Shown: positions 1 to 9,659 of the stretch, piece after piece
How the letters are laid out: each line of letters starts with the position of its first letter
How positions within the stretch are numbered: position 1 is the stretch's first letter
Assembly: GCA_015057635.1 (NCBI GenBank)
Contig: SVEB01000028.1
Span: forward strand, 62,001 to 126,000
Direction of reading: 5' to 3'
From: Lachnospiraceae bacterium
GTDB lineage: Bacteria; Bacillota; Clostridia; Lachnospirales; Lachnospiraceae
DNA length: 64,000 nt
Program-made: the position numbers and the translations under genes
Notes under the pieces: model-generated
Seen by the model: the letters and a program-made list of their open reading frames with translations, nothing else
Databases searched by the model: none
What the model was told of the DNA's origin: nothing

Positions 1-1461
1 ATGAGCAATCTTCTGTTCCATAAAAGAACGATCCTGATCAGAGACAAGAATAATGAACTCATCTCCGCCGATCCGGTATACTTTTCCGCAGCCCTCAAAT
101 TCTTTTCTCAGCATTTCTGCTATTTCCTGAATGATCTGATCCCCATACATATGACCATTCTGATCATTAATCTCTTTTAAATTATTCAGATCGATAAATA
201 CGCACCAGACACACTTTCCCTGAAAAATATTGTAGTATGTCATATCCTCTATCAAAGCATTTCTGTTATTGGTCTTAGTCAGGTAATCCGTGTAGGCAAG
301 TGTCCGATATAGATTGACCTGATACATCTCCATCTTAAGCTCCCTTATCTCCCGAATCACATCCTGCATCTTTGCCCCTATATAAAGGATCATTCCTGTA
401 ATGCCAAAAATATGTTCCGAGAATACTAACTGCACATCATCGAGCATCAGATCCACCATCCATCCGCAGATCACGATACCGCCACTTCGCACACCTTTTC
501 TCTTTCTTGCCGCTATTACATAGACGAACTGAATCAGAAAAGTTCCATGATAAAGCAGCGAGGTAACCATTCTTCCACAAGGCAGTATGGAATTAAACAG
601 CAGATAGCAGATAACCTGAACGGCCGCATTTCCACAAATCAGATAGAAAAATAGGCGCATGCCTTTTTGAAACCGCCCTTCCACCTTCTCCATAAAAATC
701 AGCATAATCGTCACTGGCAAAAACAGCTGGCTTAAAAACTGTAGAATATAGATAAAATATGCATTCTGGGTGACAAGTTTAATAAGTGTATTGCTGCTGA
801 TTCCGTAGACCGCTGCGGTAAACGCGAAAAATCCTGCCAGCCACAGCATCCTTACCTGCTCCTGCTTCCCTAAGAACAGATATAAAAGGATGGCACATCC
901 TCCTGCCATTCCTAACAGCAGATACCAAAGGAGGATTGGGAGATTCACCTGTAAAATAGACACATACATGGAATCGTCATTCCCTATGGCGATCGGATAT
1001 AACACCATTGTATTCTGTGTGTTTAAATTAGCAGTAAAGGTGATCCGAATCGTTCCCTGGTAGTCGCCGTCAAGCCTGATCAGATCGATCCGCTTCATCA
1101 TAAACTTCGCCTGGGAAGACTGATATTTCTCGATTACTTTTCCACTAAACCGTACCTCATAATTTAACGAATTTGTGCGCAATAGAAGTGCTGCCTTCCC
1201 CTCTTTAGCATATTCAGGCATCTGTGCCGTGATTGTGTAATCCCCCTCTTCTTCCAGACTGATTTTCGTCGGAAGAATGATATCGGTTCGGATACCCGAT
1301 GGAGATTCTAGCACCCATTGTGTGATATAGCAGCTGCTCTCCTTGCTTTCTGAAAATTCTCTTGCATTGCGCAGCCATATCGTAAATAAAAAAGCAATCG
1401 AAAACAGAAAGCATGCAACAATTAATCCCGCATGCTGTCTATCTTTTCTGTTATTCTTCAT
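1..1461 (-). CDS. Membrane-anchored diguanylate cyclase (GGDEF domain), 3' end cut by window edge
   Basis: Open frame running off the window, absent from the ORF track; reads MKNNRKDRQHAGLIVACFLFSIAFLFTIW..., several TM segments, then ...LAYTDYLTKTNNRNA...VYRIGGDEFIILVSDQDRSFMEQKIAH. Confidence 0.9.
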   Translation of the reverse strand, partial: MKNNRKDRQHAGLIVACFLFSIAFLFTIWLRNAREFSESKESSCYITQWVLESPSGIRTDIILPTKISLEEEGDYTITAQMPEYAKEGKAALLLRTNSLNYEVRFSGKVIEKYQSSQAKFMMKRIDLIRLDGDYQGTIRITFTANLNTQNTMVLYPIAIGNDDSMYVSILQVNLPILLWYLLLGMAGGCAILLYLFLGKQEQVRMLWLAGFFAFTAAVYGISSNTLIKLVTQNAYFIYILQFLSQLFLPVTIMLIFMEKVEGRFQKGMRLFFYLICGNAAVQVICYLLFNSILPCGRMVTSLLYHGTFLIQFVYVIAARKRKGVRSGGIVICGWMVDLMLDDVQLVFSEHIFGITGMILYIGAKMQDVIREIRELKMEMYQVNLYRTLAYTDYLTKTNNRNALIEDMTYYNIFQGKCVWCVFIDLNNLKEINDQNGHMYGDQIIQEIAEMLRKEFEGCGKVYRIGGDEFIILVSDQDRSFMEQKIAH

Positions 1462-1628
1462 ATCTAGATACCTTCCGAAAACCGGTATATATAATTTCTG
1501 CATAACGGTTCATCACTATTTCTCTGTCCCAAAGACAGGAACCCAATATCGCAAATCCCTACGTATATAATAGTGAATACTAACTGAAATTTCAAGTTTT
1601 TCCGCTTGTTTGTATGTACATTTCCCGA

Positions 1629-2143
1629 CTAACCCTTATTTTTTGCTTTTATCTGAAAAATCAGAATTCCTGCAAAAATTAAAACACATCCCCTCTCTCC
1701 ATCCGAAATCCCTCTTTTATGCTAAGCAGATACAAGCCTACTACGGCAAATGCAATCCCAATCCAGGTATTTCTCCCGGTCTTCTGCTTTAAAAACAGTC
1801 CAAATACCGGCACCAGCACAATATGGAGTCCGGTGATGAATCCGCCTTTTCCCGCGGTAGTTGTGCTCATTCCTATCTGTTGAAGAGCCGATGCGGCAAA
1901 CAGGATGATGCCTGCGATCACGCCCCCTTTCATCAGCGTTTTGGCCTCCAGCTGAATCTGTCCCTTTTTCCGGATCACATACACAAGGAGAAGAAGGGAT
2001 ACAGCACCTAAAAGAAAGCGGATTCCATTAAATGTGAATGCTCCAATATACTGTGCTCCTACCCTTTGGGCCACAAAGGCAAATCCCCAGATCGCGGCAG
2101 TAGGCAGCAATCCCATGTTGGCTCTTACTTCTTTCTTAGACAT
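1629..2143 (-). pseudogene. EamA/DMT-family transporter with an internal deletion
   Basis: ORF 1679..2143 is the N-terminal half only (MSKKEVRANMGLLPTAAIWGFAFVAQRVGAQYIGAFTFNGIRFLLG...ERGDVF*); directly downstream in another frame is IFAGILIFQIKAKNKG*, resembling an EamA C-terminus. Confidence 0.7.
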
Positions 2144-2163
2144 GTCTCTTCTCCTTTTTGTAC

Positions 2164-3045
2164 TTATTTCCCCTCTTTAAGCTTCTCAAAGAACCGATAA
2201 TATTCTTCTTTATATAGGCTGTTCTTTAACATCACAAAATTAAACTCCCGACTGATTTTATGATTCTTAAGCGGGATCTCAAATAGTTTCTTTTCCCGTA
2301 ATTCCTGCCTTACCGCAGATTCATATAGAAATGTGATGCCGCATCCGCTCTTGACAAAGTGCTTGATGGCGCTGACATTTCCAATCTCGATCACCCGTTT
2401 GAAATTATAAATGGTCCGATTGTTCTCGTTTAAAACACGTTCTAAAATCTCCCTTGTTCCGCTTCCATTCTCCCTTACGATAATCGTATCTGCAAGCAGC
2501 TCTTCTAGCTCTGACTCCTCATAGGAACGAGTTACATCCGCGGTAACCGCAATGAAACGATCCTTTTGAAACAGACAGTAATCATATTCTTCTTTATGAA
2601 AATAGCCTTCAATAAATGCGAAATCAATTTCTCCATCCCTTACTTTTTTTAAAAGCACCGAGGTATTATCAACAATCATGGACAGGGATGTATCCTGATT
2701 ATTCCGGATAAAAGGGGCTAAAAGATCCGGCAGCACAAATTCCCCGATGGTAAGCGTGCTTCCAAAATGAAACTCCTTCTTTCCTTCCTCTTCCAGCAAA
2801 AGATGTTTTCTTATCTTTTCTTCATCCGCCGCCATCGTAAGTGCAGCCTGATATAACAGTTTTCCATTCTTCGTAAGCTCAATCTTACGTCCCACATATT
2901 CAAAAAGCCGACCGCCATAATATTGTTCCAGGTATTTAATATGCTGCGTAACGGCGGGCTGTGTGATACATAATGTCTCTGCCGCCTTCGTATAACTTCT
3001 TAATTTGCAGACCTCTAAAAATGTCTTGATTCTAAAATCCAGCAT
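2164..3045 (-). CDS. LysR-family transcriptional regulator
   Basis: N-terminal wHTH MLDFRIKTFLEVCKLRSYTKAAETLCITQPAVTQHIKYLE plus LysR substrate-binding domain; start set at MLDF. Confidence 0.9.
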   Translation of the reverse strand: MLDFRIKTFLEVCKLRSYTKAAETLCITQPAVTQHIKYLEQYYGGRLFEYVGRKIELTKNGKLLYQAALTMAADEEKIRKHLLLEEEGKKEFHFGSTLTIGEFVLPDLLAPFIRNNQDTSLSMIVDNTSVLLKKVRDGEIDFAFIEGYFHKEEYDYCLFQKDRFIAVTADVTRSYEESELEELLADTIIVRENGSGTREILERVLNENNRTIYNFKRVIEIGNVSAIKHFVKSGCGITFLYESAVRQELREKKLFEIPLKNHKISREFNFVMLKNSLYKEEYYRFFEKLKEGK

Positions 3046-3211
3046 GTAAATTCTTCCCTCCATTTTTTCTATTATAACAACTCCTTATAGTAAAATAAAT
3101 AAGGATAAAGTAATTTTATGGATTACCCGACGGCATCTTCACATCTTTTGCCTCTTTGTACTGTTATCGTATCCTTTCCAACATTGACTATACCATATCC
3201 ATAAAAGAACG

Positions 3212-3245
3212 AAAAAGAGACCGCCCATCAGACCGTCTCTTTTTC
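3212..3245 (-). terminator. Hairpin AAAAAGAGAC...GTCTCTTTTT
   Basis: 10-bp inverted repeat with T-tract just after the decayed unit. Confidence 0.6.
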
Positions 3246-3255
3246 ATTGTTTTAT

Positions 3256-3530
3256 TTAATTGCTTACGAATTCTTCTCCGCGCTCATCTAACACCTGAAT
3301 ATCTATTACTTCAACTCCTAAGTATTCAGAGCCGCCTGACTCTATTCTTGTTAAGGTTCCGGTCACTTCCACCCAGTCATTGATTGCTGGTTTCTGCTAC
3401 GCAAACAGGATGAATGCTGCAAAAGCATCTTAGCCGTTCTTGCAAAATCGTATGCCGGGAAAATGGCAGAGACTGCTCTCTTACTTATTCTATTTTGCAT
3501 CCGATCATCTCTTCTTTTTTACTGACCTAC
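3256..3530 (-). pseudogene. Decayed transcription unit: possible N-terminal stub plus C-terminal OB-fold-like fragment
   Basis: Minus-strand fragments ISKRAVSAIFPAYDFARTAK (3429..3485) and, in another frame, KPAINDWVEVTGTLTRIESGGSEYLGVEVIDIQVLDERGEEFVSN* (3256..3393), behind a consensus promoter and followed by a hairpin. Confidence 0.4.
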
Positions 3531-3559
3531 ATTGTAGCATTCTGCCTTTTAGGTGTCAA
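3531..3559 (-). promoter_or_regulatory. Sigma-A type promoter TTGACA-N17-TACAAT reading into the decayed unit
   Basis: TGTCAA at 3554-3559 and ATTGTA at 3531-3536 on the plus strand, spacer 17 bp. Confidence 0.7.
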
Positions 3560-3622
3560 ATGCTTTACATTGGGAAATACTAATGGGGTCTGATAAAATT
3601 CTATTATCCAAGAGGTAAACTT

Positions 3623-4804
3623 ATGATATTAATTCAAAATGGCACACTCCTCACAATGACAGATAAAACCTATGAACCAGGTGATATTCTGATCGAGGGA
3701 ACAAAGATTAAAAAGATTGCCAAACATATCAACCTGCCCGAAGGCGATACCACCACAATCATCGATGCAACCGGCTGTATTGTGACCCCAGGGCTGATCG
3801 AAGCACACTGCCATCTTGGCATAAGCGAGGCAAAGATGGGAAAGGAAGGCGATGACTGCAACGAATCCACAAAGCCTCTTACTCCATGGCTGCGCGCTCT
3901 GGATGCGATCAATCCAATGGATGCAGCATTCGACGATGCTGTACGTGCCGGCATCACGTCTGCCATGATCGGACCCGGAAGTTCAAATGTAGCCGGCGGG
4001 CAGTTCTTGTTTATGAAAACAAAAGGAGACCGAGTCATCGACCATCTAACAATGCTTGCTCCTGCCGCCATGAAAGTCGCATTTGGCGAAAATCCAAAGG
4101 TTGCATTCGGAGATCAGAATGTCATGCCAATGACTCGAATGGCGATTGCAGGCATGCTCCGCCAGGAACTATTTCATGCAAGAGAGTACTTAAGGAAAAA
4201 AAAACAGGCCGAGAAGGATGAGCAAACCTTTGAGACAGATTTCTGCTATGAAAGCTGGATTCCGGTTCTGGAACGAAAGATTCCGCTAAAGGCCCATGTG
4301 CACCGGACGGATGATATCCTGACCGCGATTCGCATCGCAAAAGAGTTTGACTTAAAAATCACGTTAGACCACTGTACGGAAGGCCATCTGATTGCAAAAG
4401 AAATCGCAGATGCCGGATTTCCTGCTATTGTAGGCCCGGATTTTGCAAGCCGTGATAAGATTGAGGTGCAGAATATGGCCTTCAAGACCGCCGGGATCCT
4501 GCATAAGGCGGGCGTATTGGTCGCTGTCACAACGGATCATCCGGTATCGATCATTCAGTCTCTTCCAATCTGTGCAGGCTTTGCAGCAAAATGCGGTCTT
4601 GGAAAGGAAGAGGCGCTAAAAGCGATTACGATCAATGCAGCAAAGATCTGTCAGGTAGATGACCGGGTCGGCTCTTTGGAAGAGGGAAAAGATGCAGATA
4701 TCGCCATCTTCGACGGTTTTCCTCTCGAAGTCTCCACTCGTTGCCTCTATACGTTTATCAATGGTCGTCTGGAATTTAACATCTATGACGAGCAAAATTC
4801 ATAA
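3623..4804 (+). CDS. Amidohydrolase family protein (imidazolonepropionase-like)
   Basis: 393 aa, MILIQNGTLLTMTDKTYEPGDILIEGTKI...VTPGLIEAHCHLGI...AVTTDHPV...GKDADIAIFDG. Confidence 0.88.
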   Translation: MILIQNGTLLTMTDKTYEPGDILIEGTKIKKIAKHINLPEGDTTTIIDATGCIVTPGLIEAHCHLGISEAKMGKEGDDCNESTKPLTPWLRALDAINPMDAAFDDAVRAGITSAMIGPGSSNVAGGQFLFMKTKGDRVIDHLTMLAPAAMKVAFGENPKVAFGDQNVMPMTRMAIAGMLRQELFHAREYLRKKKQAEKDEQTFETDFCYESWIPVLERKIPLKAHVHRTDDILTAIRIAKEFDLKITLDHCTEGHLIAKEIADAGFPAIVGPDFASRDKIEVQNMAFKTAGILHKAGVLVAVTTDHPVSIIQSLPICAGFAAKCGLGKEEALKAITINAAKICQVDDRVGSLEEGKDADIAIFDGFPLEVSTRCLYTFINGRLEFNIYDEQNS

Positions 4805-4821
4805 GAAACTTAAGCGAAGAA

Positions 4822-4899
4822 AGTCGGACTAAGAGAGCGTGAATTCCGGCACATTCAATTTCCCGAATGTGCCGGAATCCACGCTCTCTTAGTCCGACT
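4822..4899. repeat. Long intergenic hairpin, 35-bp arms and 8-nt loop
   Basis: AGTCGGACTAAGAGAGCGTGAATTCCGGCACATTC / GAATGTGCCGGAATCCACGCTCTCTTAGTCCGACT, one non-Watson-Crick position. Confidence 0.95.
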
Positions 4900-4940
4900 G
4901 CCCATTTCTGATCTGCTCTGTAACTAAGTTAGTTCTATTT

Positions 4941-6650
4941 TTAGGCGGACTGCTCTTCATTAATCACTATATCATTGGACTTTCCAAAGAGTTTATGAAT
5001 ACCCTGGATCGCCACCATGATACCTAAGCCAAGCAAGAGGATCGCGAATACCAACTGAAGACCGTCTTTCACCATAACAAAGTCTGCAGGTGTATTGATC
5101 ATGATCTTAATAATGGACCAGATTTTCTGGATCAAAGCCGTGAATGTGACACCAAGCATAATGACCATCGGTCCCCACAGCATAAAGCCCTGACGCTTGG
5201 TTTGCTTTAAGAATACCGCACAGGCGATTAAAGCAAGTGCCGATAATAACTGGTTTGCGGAACCGAATAATGGCCAAATATTAGCGTATCCAACTTTCGC
5301 CAAAGCAAATCCTAAGATTAAGGTCGCTGCCGTTGCCACGAATTTGTTCGTGCAGACCTTTCTTACAGGCCCCATATCCTCATCTCTGATTGAGGAATCC
5401 AAGAAGAATTCCTGGAAGCTTAAACGTCCTACCCTGGCAACAGAGTCAAGGCTTGTTAAAGCAAATGCGGATACCGCTAAGTTAATAAGGGTATAACATA
5501 CGTCTTTTTGAAGCCCTGCTTTTCCAAGGAAACTCGCAATCGCATTGGCAAAGATATTGGCCGGTGTGTTGGCTACTCCATCCGGAAGCGCGATGGCTGC
5601 TCCTACTGCGACTAATGCGATGACTGCCAATAAGCTTTCTAATAACATCGCTCCGAAGGATACCGGAAGCATATCCTTTTCATTCTTAATCTGCTTGGAT
5701 GCCGTTCCGGAGGATACTAAGGAATGGAATCCGGATACCGCGCCACAGGCGATTGTTACAAATAAAGTCGGGAACAGATAGCTTCCGTTCACCTTAAAGG
5801 AGGTAAAGGCATCCAGATTCATGCTTGGATTATAAACAAAGATACCTACTACCGAACCGATCATCATGGCGATCAAAAGAAAACTATTTAAGTAATCTCT
5901 TGGCTGCAACAATGCCCATACCGGCATAACGGATGCAACAAAGATATAGGCAAATACAAAATAAAGCCAGAAGTTAAGGCCAAAGTAGATCGGTGCATGG
6001 ATGCCGATCATAATAGATGCCACTAAGATTGCAATTGCAACCATTGTATTTACCGTTGTGGAACACTTGGATTTCTTTAAAAAAAGACCTAAACCTACTG
6101 CACCTACAATGAATAATAAAGAGGTCGTTGCAACAGAACCGTTTGCCGCTACTTTCACGGTCACCCCATCTGTCACATTCAAACCATTGAATGTCTTTGC
6201 AACGATATCTGCAAATGCTGCCACGACTAAAATGGAGAACAGCCAGCAGAACAATAAGAACAGCTTTTTACCAAGCTTCCCAATATAAACTTCAATTATG
6301 TACCCGATGGAACGGCCTTTGTTCTTTACGGATGCGTACATGCTCGAAAAGTCCTGCACCGCACCAAAAAAGATTCCGCCTAACAATACCCATAAAAGAA
6401 CCGGAACCCATCCAAAGACAGCAGCCTGAATTGGTCCGTTAATCGGGCCCGCTCCGGCGATGGATGCAAACTGGTGGCCAAATACAACACCTTTGTTTGC
6501 CGGCACATAGTCAACACCATCCTGCATCTCATAGGCTGGTGTTTTCGCTTTTGGATTGATTCCCCACTTCTTCGCCAAATATCTTCCGTATACAAGATAT
6601 GCAGCCGATAATGCGACAATTGCAATTACCATTATTGTGATACCTGTCAT
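4941..6650 (-). CDS. cstA: CstA-family carbon starvation protein / peptide transporter
   Basis: 569 aa, MTGITIMVIAIVALSAAYLVYGRYLAKKWGINPKAKTPAYEMQDGVDYVPANKGVVFGHQFASIAGAGPINGPI. Confidence 0.93.
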   Translation of the reverse strand: MTGITIMVIAIVALSAAYLVYGRYLAKKWGINPKAKTPAYEMQDGVDYVPANKGVVFGHQFASIAGAGPINGPIQAAVFGWVPVLLWVLLGGIFFGAVQDFSSMYASVKNKGRSIGYIIEVYIGKLGKKLFLLFCWLFSILVVAAFADIVAKTFNGLNVTDGVTVKVAANGSVATTSLLFIVGAVGLGLFLKKSKCSTTVNTMVAIAILVASIMIGIHAPIYFGLNFWLYFVFAYIFVASVMPVWALLQPRDYLNSFLLIAMMIGSVVGIFVYNPSMNLDAFTSFKVNGSYLFPTLFVTIACGAVSGFHSLVSSGTASKQIKNEKDMLPVSFGAMLLESLLAVIALVAVGAAIALPDGVANTPANIFANAIASFLGKAGLQKDVCYTLINLAVSAFALTSLDSVARVGRLSFQEFFLDSSIRDEDMGPVRKVCTNKFVATAATLILGFALAKVGYANIWPLFGSANQLLSALALIACAVFLKQTKRQGFMLWGPMVIMLGVTFTALIQKIWSIIKIMINTPADFVMVKDGLQLVFAILLLGLGIMVAIQGIHKLFGKSNDIVINEEQSA

Positions 6651-6797
6651 ACTCAGATCCTCCCTTTTTATCCCTCATTTTCACTGCCGTTTGCAGAGAA
6701 CTTAATTTCCCTCACTATATCACTTTAGTGCAGAAAACTCAATATTTCCAACCATGCTGATTTTTCATATTTCATATAACCCAAAGTTATATAAAAC

Positions 6798-6859
6798 AAA
6801 AAGACCATTCATGTACAGCGGCTGCAAATTCGCAGACTCTATACACGAATGGTCTTTTT
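6798..6859 (-). terminator. Intrinsic terminator hairpin
   Basis: AAAAAGACCATTCATGTA...TACACGAATGGTCTTTTT. Confidence 0.75.
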
Positions 6860-6887
6860 ACTCAACTCTATTTTCATACTCTCAATC

Positions 6888-6995
6888 CTAGAAATAACGT
6901 TTCTGTGCATTTGCAAGCATAACTGTCGCATTCATTACCTCATTAAAAAATGCCTTTATTTTTTCTTTTCCTGATTTTTTATTCTTGCTTTTCAT
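6888..6995 (-). CDS. Small basic protein, 35 aa (not in ORF track)
   Basis: MKSKNKKSGKEKIKAFFNEVMNATVMLANAQKRYF* preceded by AAAAAGGAGAAAGAAA-ATG and followed by a terminator at 6798..6859. Confidence 0.6.
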   Translation of the reverse strand: MKSKNKKSGKEKIKAFFNEVMNATVMLANAQKRYF

Positions 6996-7072
6996 TTTCT
7001 TTCTCCTTTTTGTTGTAGTATATGATTTTCAGTTTCCTAGAATACCTTACTTTTAAACGATTCGCAAGATGC

Positions 7073-7111
7073 AAAAATGAGAACTGTGATTTTTACCAAA
7101 CAGTTCTCATT
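7073..7111 (-). terminator. Terminator downstream of rlmD-like gene
   Basis: TGAGAACTGT...ACAGTTCTCA followed by TTTTT on the minus strand. Confidence 0.75.
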
Positions 7112-7179
7112 CTTTCTTTTTTCTCTTATAGAATGTATCCCAAAAAGGATGGATTTCTTTTATTCTTTGTGCTTTTTTA

Positions 7180-8601
7180 TTATGCTTTCGATCTCTCCAA
7201 CAGACATACCGTCTCTACATGAACGGAGTGAGGGAACTGATCCACCGGACGGATTCTCTTCACCTCATACCCACGGTCACATAAGTATCTGGCATCCCTT
7301 GCTAATGTAGCAGGATCACAGGATACATAAACCACACGCGCCGGGTTCATCTTGATAATCGTATCAAGCAGACTTTCCTCACAGCCTTTTCTTGGCGGAT
7401 CCACTACGATCACGTCCGCACGAAGACTGTCATTGCTTTCCGCATATTTTTGCGGCATAACTTCTTCTGCCGCGCCTACGAAGAATTCCGCATTCTCAAT
7501 CTGATTTAACATCGCATTATGTTTTGCATCTTCAATCGCTTCCGGCACGATTTCAACACCGCATACCTGTTTTGCCTGTTTCGCTAAGAACAGGGAAATG
7601 GTTCCGATACCGCAATAAAGATCCCATACGGTTTCATTCCCATGAAGATCGGCGTATTCTAAAGCAAGGTCATACAGCTTCTTTGTCTGGACCGGATTTA
7701 CCTGGAAGAAGGAAAGAGGTGAAATCTGATACTTGATATCACCGATATAATCCGTAATATAGGTCTCTCCATAAACCGGAATCACTTTCTTTCCTAAGAT
7801 TACGTTTGTCTTCTCGGTATTCACATTTAAGCATACGCTTGTCAGATGATACTTGTCATCCGCCATGCTTAAATCCTTTAGTGCTTCCACTAATTCTTCC
7901 TTATGCGGAAGATCGTTCCCGTTGATGATCACACATACCATAACTTCGCCTGTTGTAGCACCGACTCTTGTCAGGATATGACGCACCAGACCGGTATGCG
8001 TTTCTTCGTTATATGGCTTCACGCCATACTTTGCTAAGAATTCCTTTACCGTCTTGATCATAAATGCATTTAACGTATCTCCGATATAGCAGTGGCTTGT
8101 ATCGATGATAGTATGAGTTCTTCCGGCATAGAATCCAAGCACCGGCTTTCCATCGCGATCTGCTCCTACCGGGAACTGTGATTTGTTACGGTAGTGATAT
8201 GGTTCGTCCATCCCTACAATTGGCTCTAATTCAGGATTCTCAAAGCCGCCAATTCGCTTGAAGCAGTTGTAAACCTTCTGCTGTTTATACGCAAGCTGCT
8301 TTTCATAGGAAATCTGCTGGATCTGACAGCCTCCGCACTTTGCGGCAAGGTCACATCTTGGTGTGACACGGTATGGAGACGGGCTGATGATTTCCTCAAC
8401 TTTTGCAAAGCCGAATGCTTTCTTTGTCTTCAGCACTTTTGCGCGCACGACATCACCGGCAACCGCATCCTTGATAAATAGCGTATAACCGTTATATTTT
8501 CCGATGCCTTCGCCGTCATTTCCGATATCATCTATTGTTACTTCTACAATCTGATTCTTCTCCACAATATGAGAAGCATCCGTTCCGTTCTTCTTACTCA
8601 T
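7180..8601 (-). CDS. rlmD: 23S rRNA (uracil-5-)-methyltransferase, RlmD/RumA family
   Basis: 473 aa with TRAM-like N-terminus, CGGCQIQQISYEKQLAYKQQKV Fe-S motif, VWDLYCGIGTISLFLA, VVDPPRKGC, YVSCDPATLARD. Confidence 0.93.
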   Translation of the reverse strand: MSKKNGTDASHIVEKNQIVEVTIDDIGNDGEGIGKYNGYTLFIKDAVAGDVVRAKVLKTKKAFGFAKVEEIISPSPYRVTPRCDLAAKCGGCQIQQISYEKQLAYKQQKVYNCFKRIGGFENPELEPIVGMDEPYHYRNKSQFPVGADRDGKPVLGFYAGRTHTIIDTSHCYIGDTLNAFMIKTVKEFLAKYGVKPYNEETHTGLVRHILTRVGATTGEVMVCVIINGNDLPHKEELVEALKDLSMADDKYHLTSVCLNVNTEKTNVILGKKVIPVYGETYITDYIGDIKYQISPLSFFQVNPVQTKKLYDLALEYADLHGNETVWDLYCGIGTISLFLAKQAKQVCGVEIVPEAIEDAKHNAMLNQIENAEFFVGAAEEVMPQKYAESNDSLRADVIVVDPPRKGCEESLLDTIIKMNPARVVYVSCDPATLARDARYLCDRGYEVKRIRPVDQFPHSVHVETVCLLERSKA

Positions 8602-8619
8602 CCTGTTTCATCCTCAATA

Positions 8620-9564
8620 TTAATATTCCGATGTTCTTCTGATATTGGAGTCGAATAAACGCTGGAATCCTAACCAGTCAGTCTTATCATCTGCTCCAGA
8701 TAAAAGTTCGGTCATTGTCTGCATCTTAGCATCCAGATTATCAATCATGGATAAGGCAAGTGCTTCTGCAAGAGCTGGCTTCTTTGGAGAACCATACTCT
8801 AATTCACCGTGATGCGCTAATATACAGTGCATAATTTCATTTGCCATCTTTGGCGGAAATCCCGGAATGGTCTTGATTCGTTCATTCACTTTTGCAGTTC
8901 CGATAAAGATATGACCAAGAAGATTTCCTTCATCGGTATAATCATTCTCTGGGAAAGGAGAGATCTCTTCTAACTTTCCAAGGTCATGAAATAATGCGGA
9001 TGTCACCAAAAGATCACGCTGTAAGATCGGATAGTTATCACACATATAGTTACATAAACGTACGATTCCAAGGGTATGCTCTAAGAGACCTCCAATAAAT
9101 CCATGATGCACGCTCTTTGCGGCAGAGTGATTCTTAAACTTCTTAATAAATTCTTTGTCATCTACGAAGAAACTATTCACAAGCGCCTTTACATGAGGCT
9201 CTTTGATCTTTGCAATATAGGAAAGCAGTTCCTTATACATCTCTTCTACATTCTTTGTTGTGGTTGGCATGAAATCAGCTGGATTGTATTCCCCTTCCTG
9301 ACTTCTGCGAACACGCTTAATGTTTAACTGTAACGTACCTTGGAAGCTTGTAACCTGCCCCTCGATATGTATATAGTCCATTGTTTCAAAGTGATCAATG
9401 CCTGCTCCCAAATCCCATACCTTCGCATCCATGGTTCCGGTCTTGTCCTGTAACAGCATGGAATAATAGCTTTTTCCTGCTTTTGTCTTTAATGTCTGAA
9501 GCTGTTTGCAAAGGTACGTTTCTTTTATCATTTCTCCTTCGCGCAATTCGTTTAAAAATCTCAT
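8620..9564 (-). CDS. yhaM: YhaM-like 3'-5' exoribonuclease (OB fold + HD domain)
   Basis: 314 aa; OB-fold region TYLCKQLQTLKTKAGKSYYSMLLQDKTGTMDAKVW and HD motifs HHGFIGGLLEHTLGIVRLC / SALFHDLGKLEEI. Confidence 0.88.
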   Translation of the reverse strand: MRFLNELREGEMIKETYLCKQLQTLKTKAGKSYYSMLLQDKTGTMDAKVWDLGAGIDHFETMDYIHIEGQVTSFQGTLQLNIKRVRRSQEGEYNPADFMPTTTKNVEEMYKELLSYIAKIKEPHVKALVNSFFVDDKEFIKKFKNHSAAKSVHHGFIGGLLEHTLGIVRLCNYMCDNYPILQRDLLVTSALFHDLGKLEEISPFPENDYTDEGNLLGHIFIGTAKVNERIKTIPGFPPKMANEIMHCILAHHGELEYGSPKKPALAEALALSMIDNLDAKMQTMTELLSGADDKTDWLGFQRLFDSNIRRTSEY

Positions 9565-9659
9565 TTTTATCCCTGACCTTTCTAAATTACCTTATTCTTA
9601 TTATACCCTACCTCCCCTAATATATAAAGCACCAAATTTTGAGGCGGGGAGCGGAGAAG

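Noticed and set aside
3623-4530. Antisense and overlapping ORFs within the amidohydrolase gene (3629..3814, 3670..4071, 3886..4221, 4122..4340, 4246..4530)
   Set aside because: Shadow ORFs of a clear coding gene; the same applies to those inside cstA, mutS2, ftsH, mfd and other genes.
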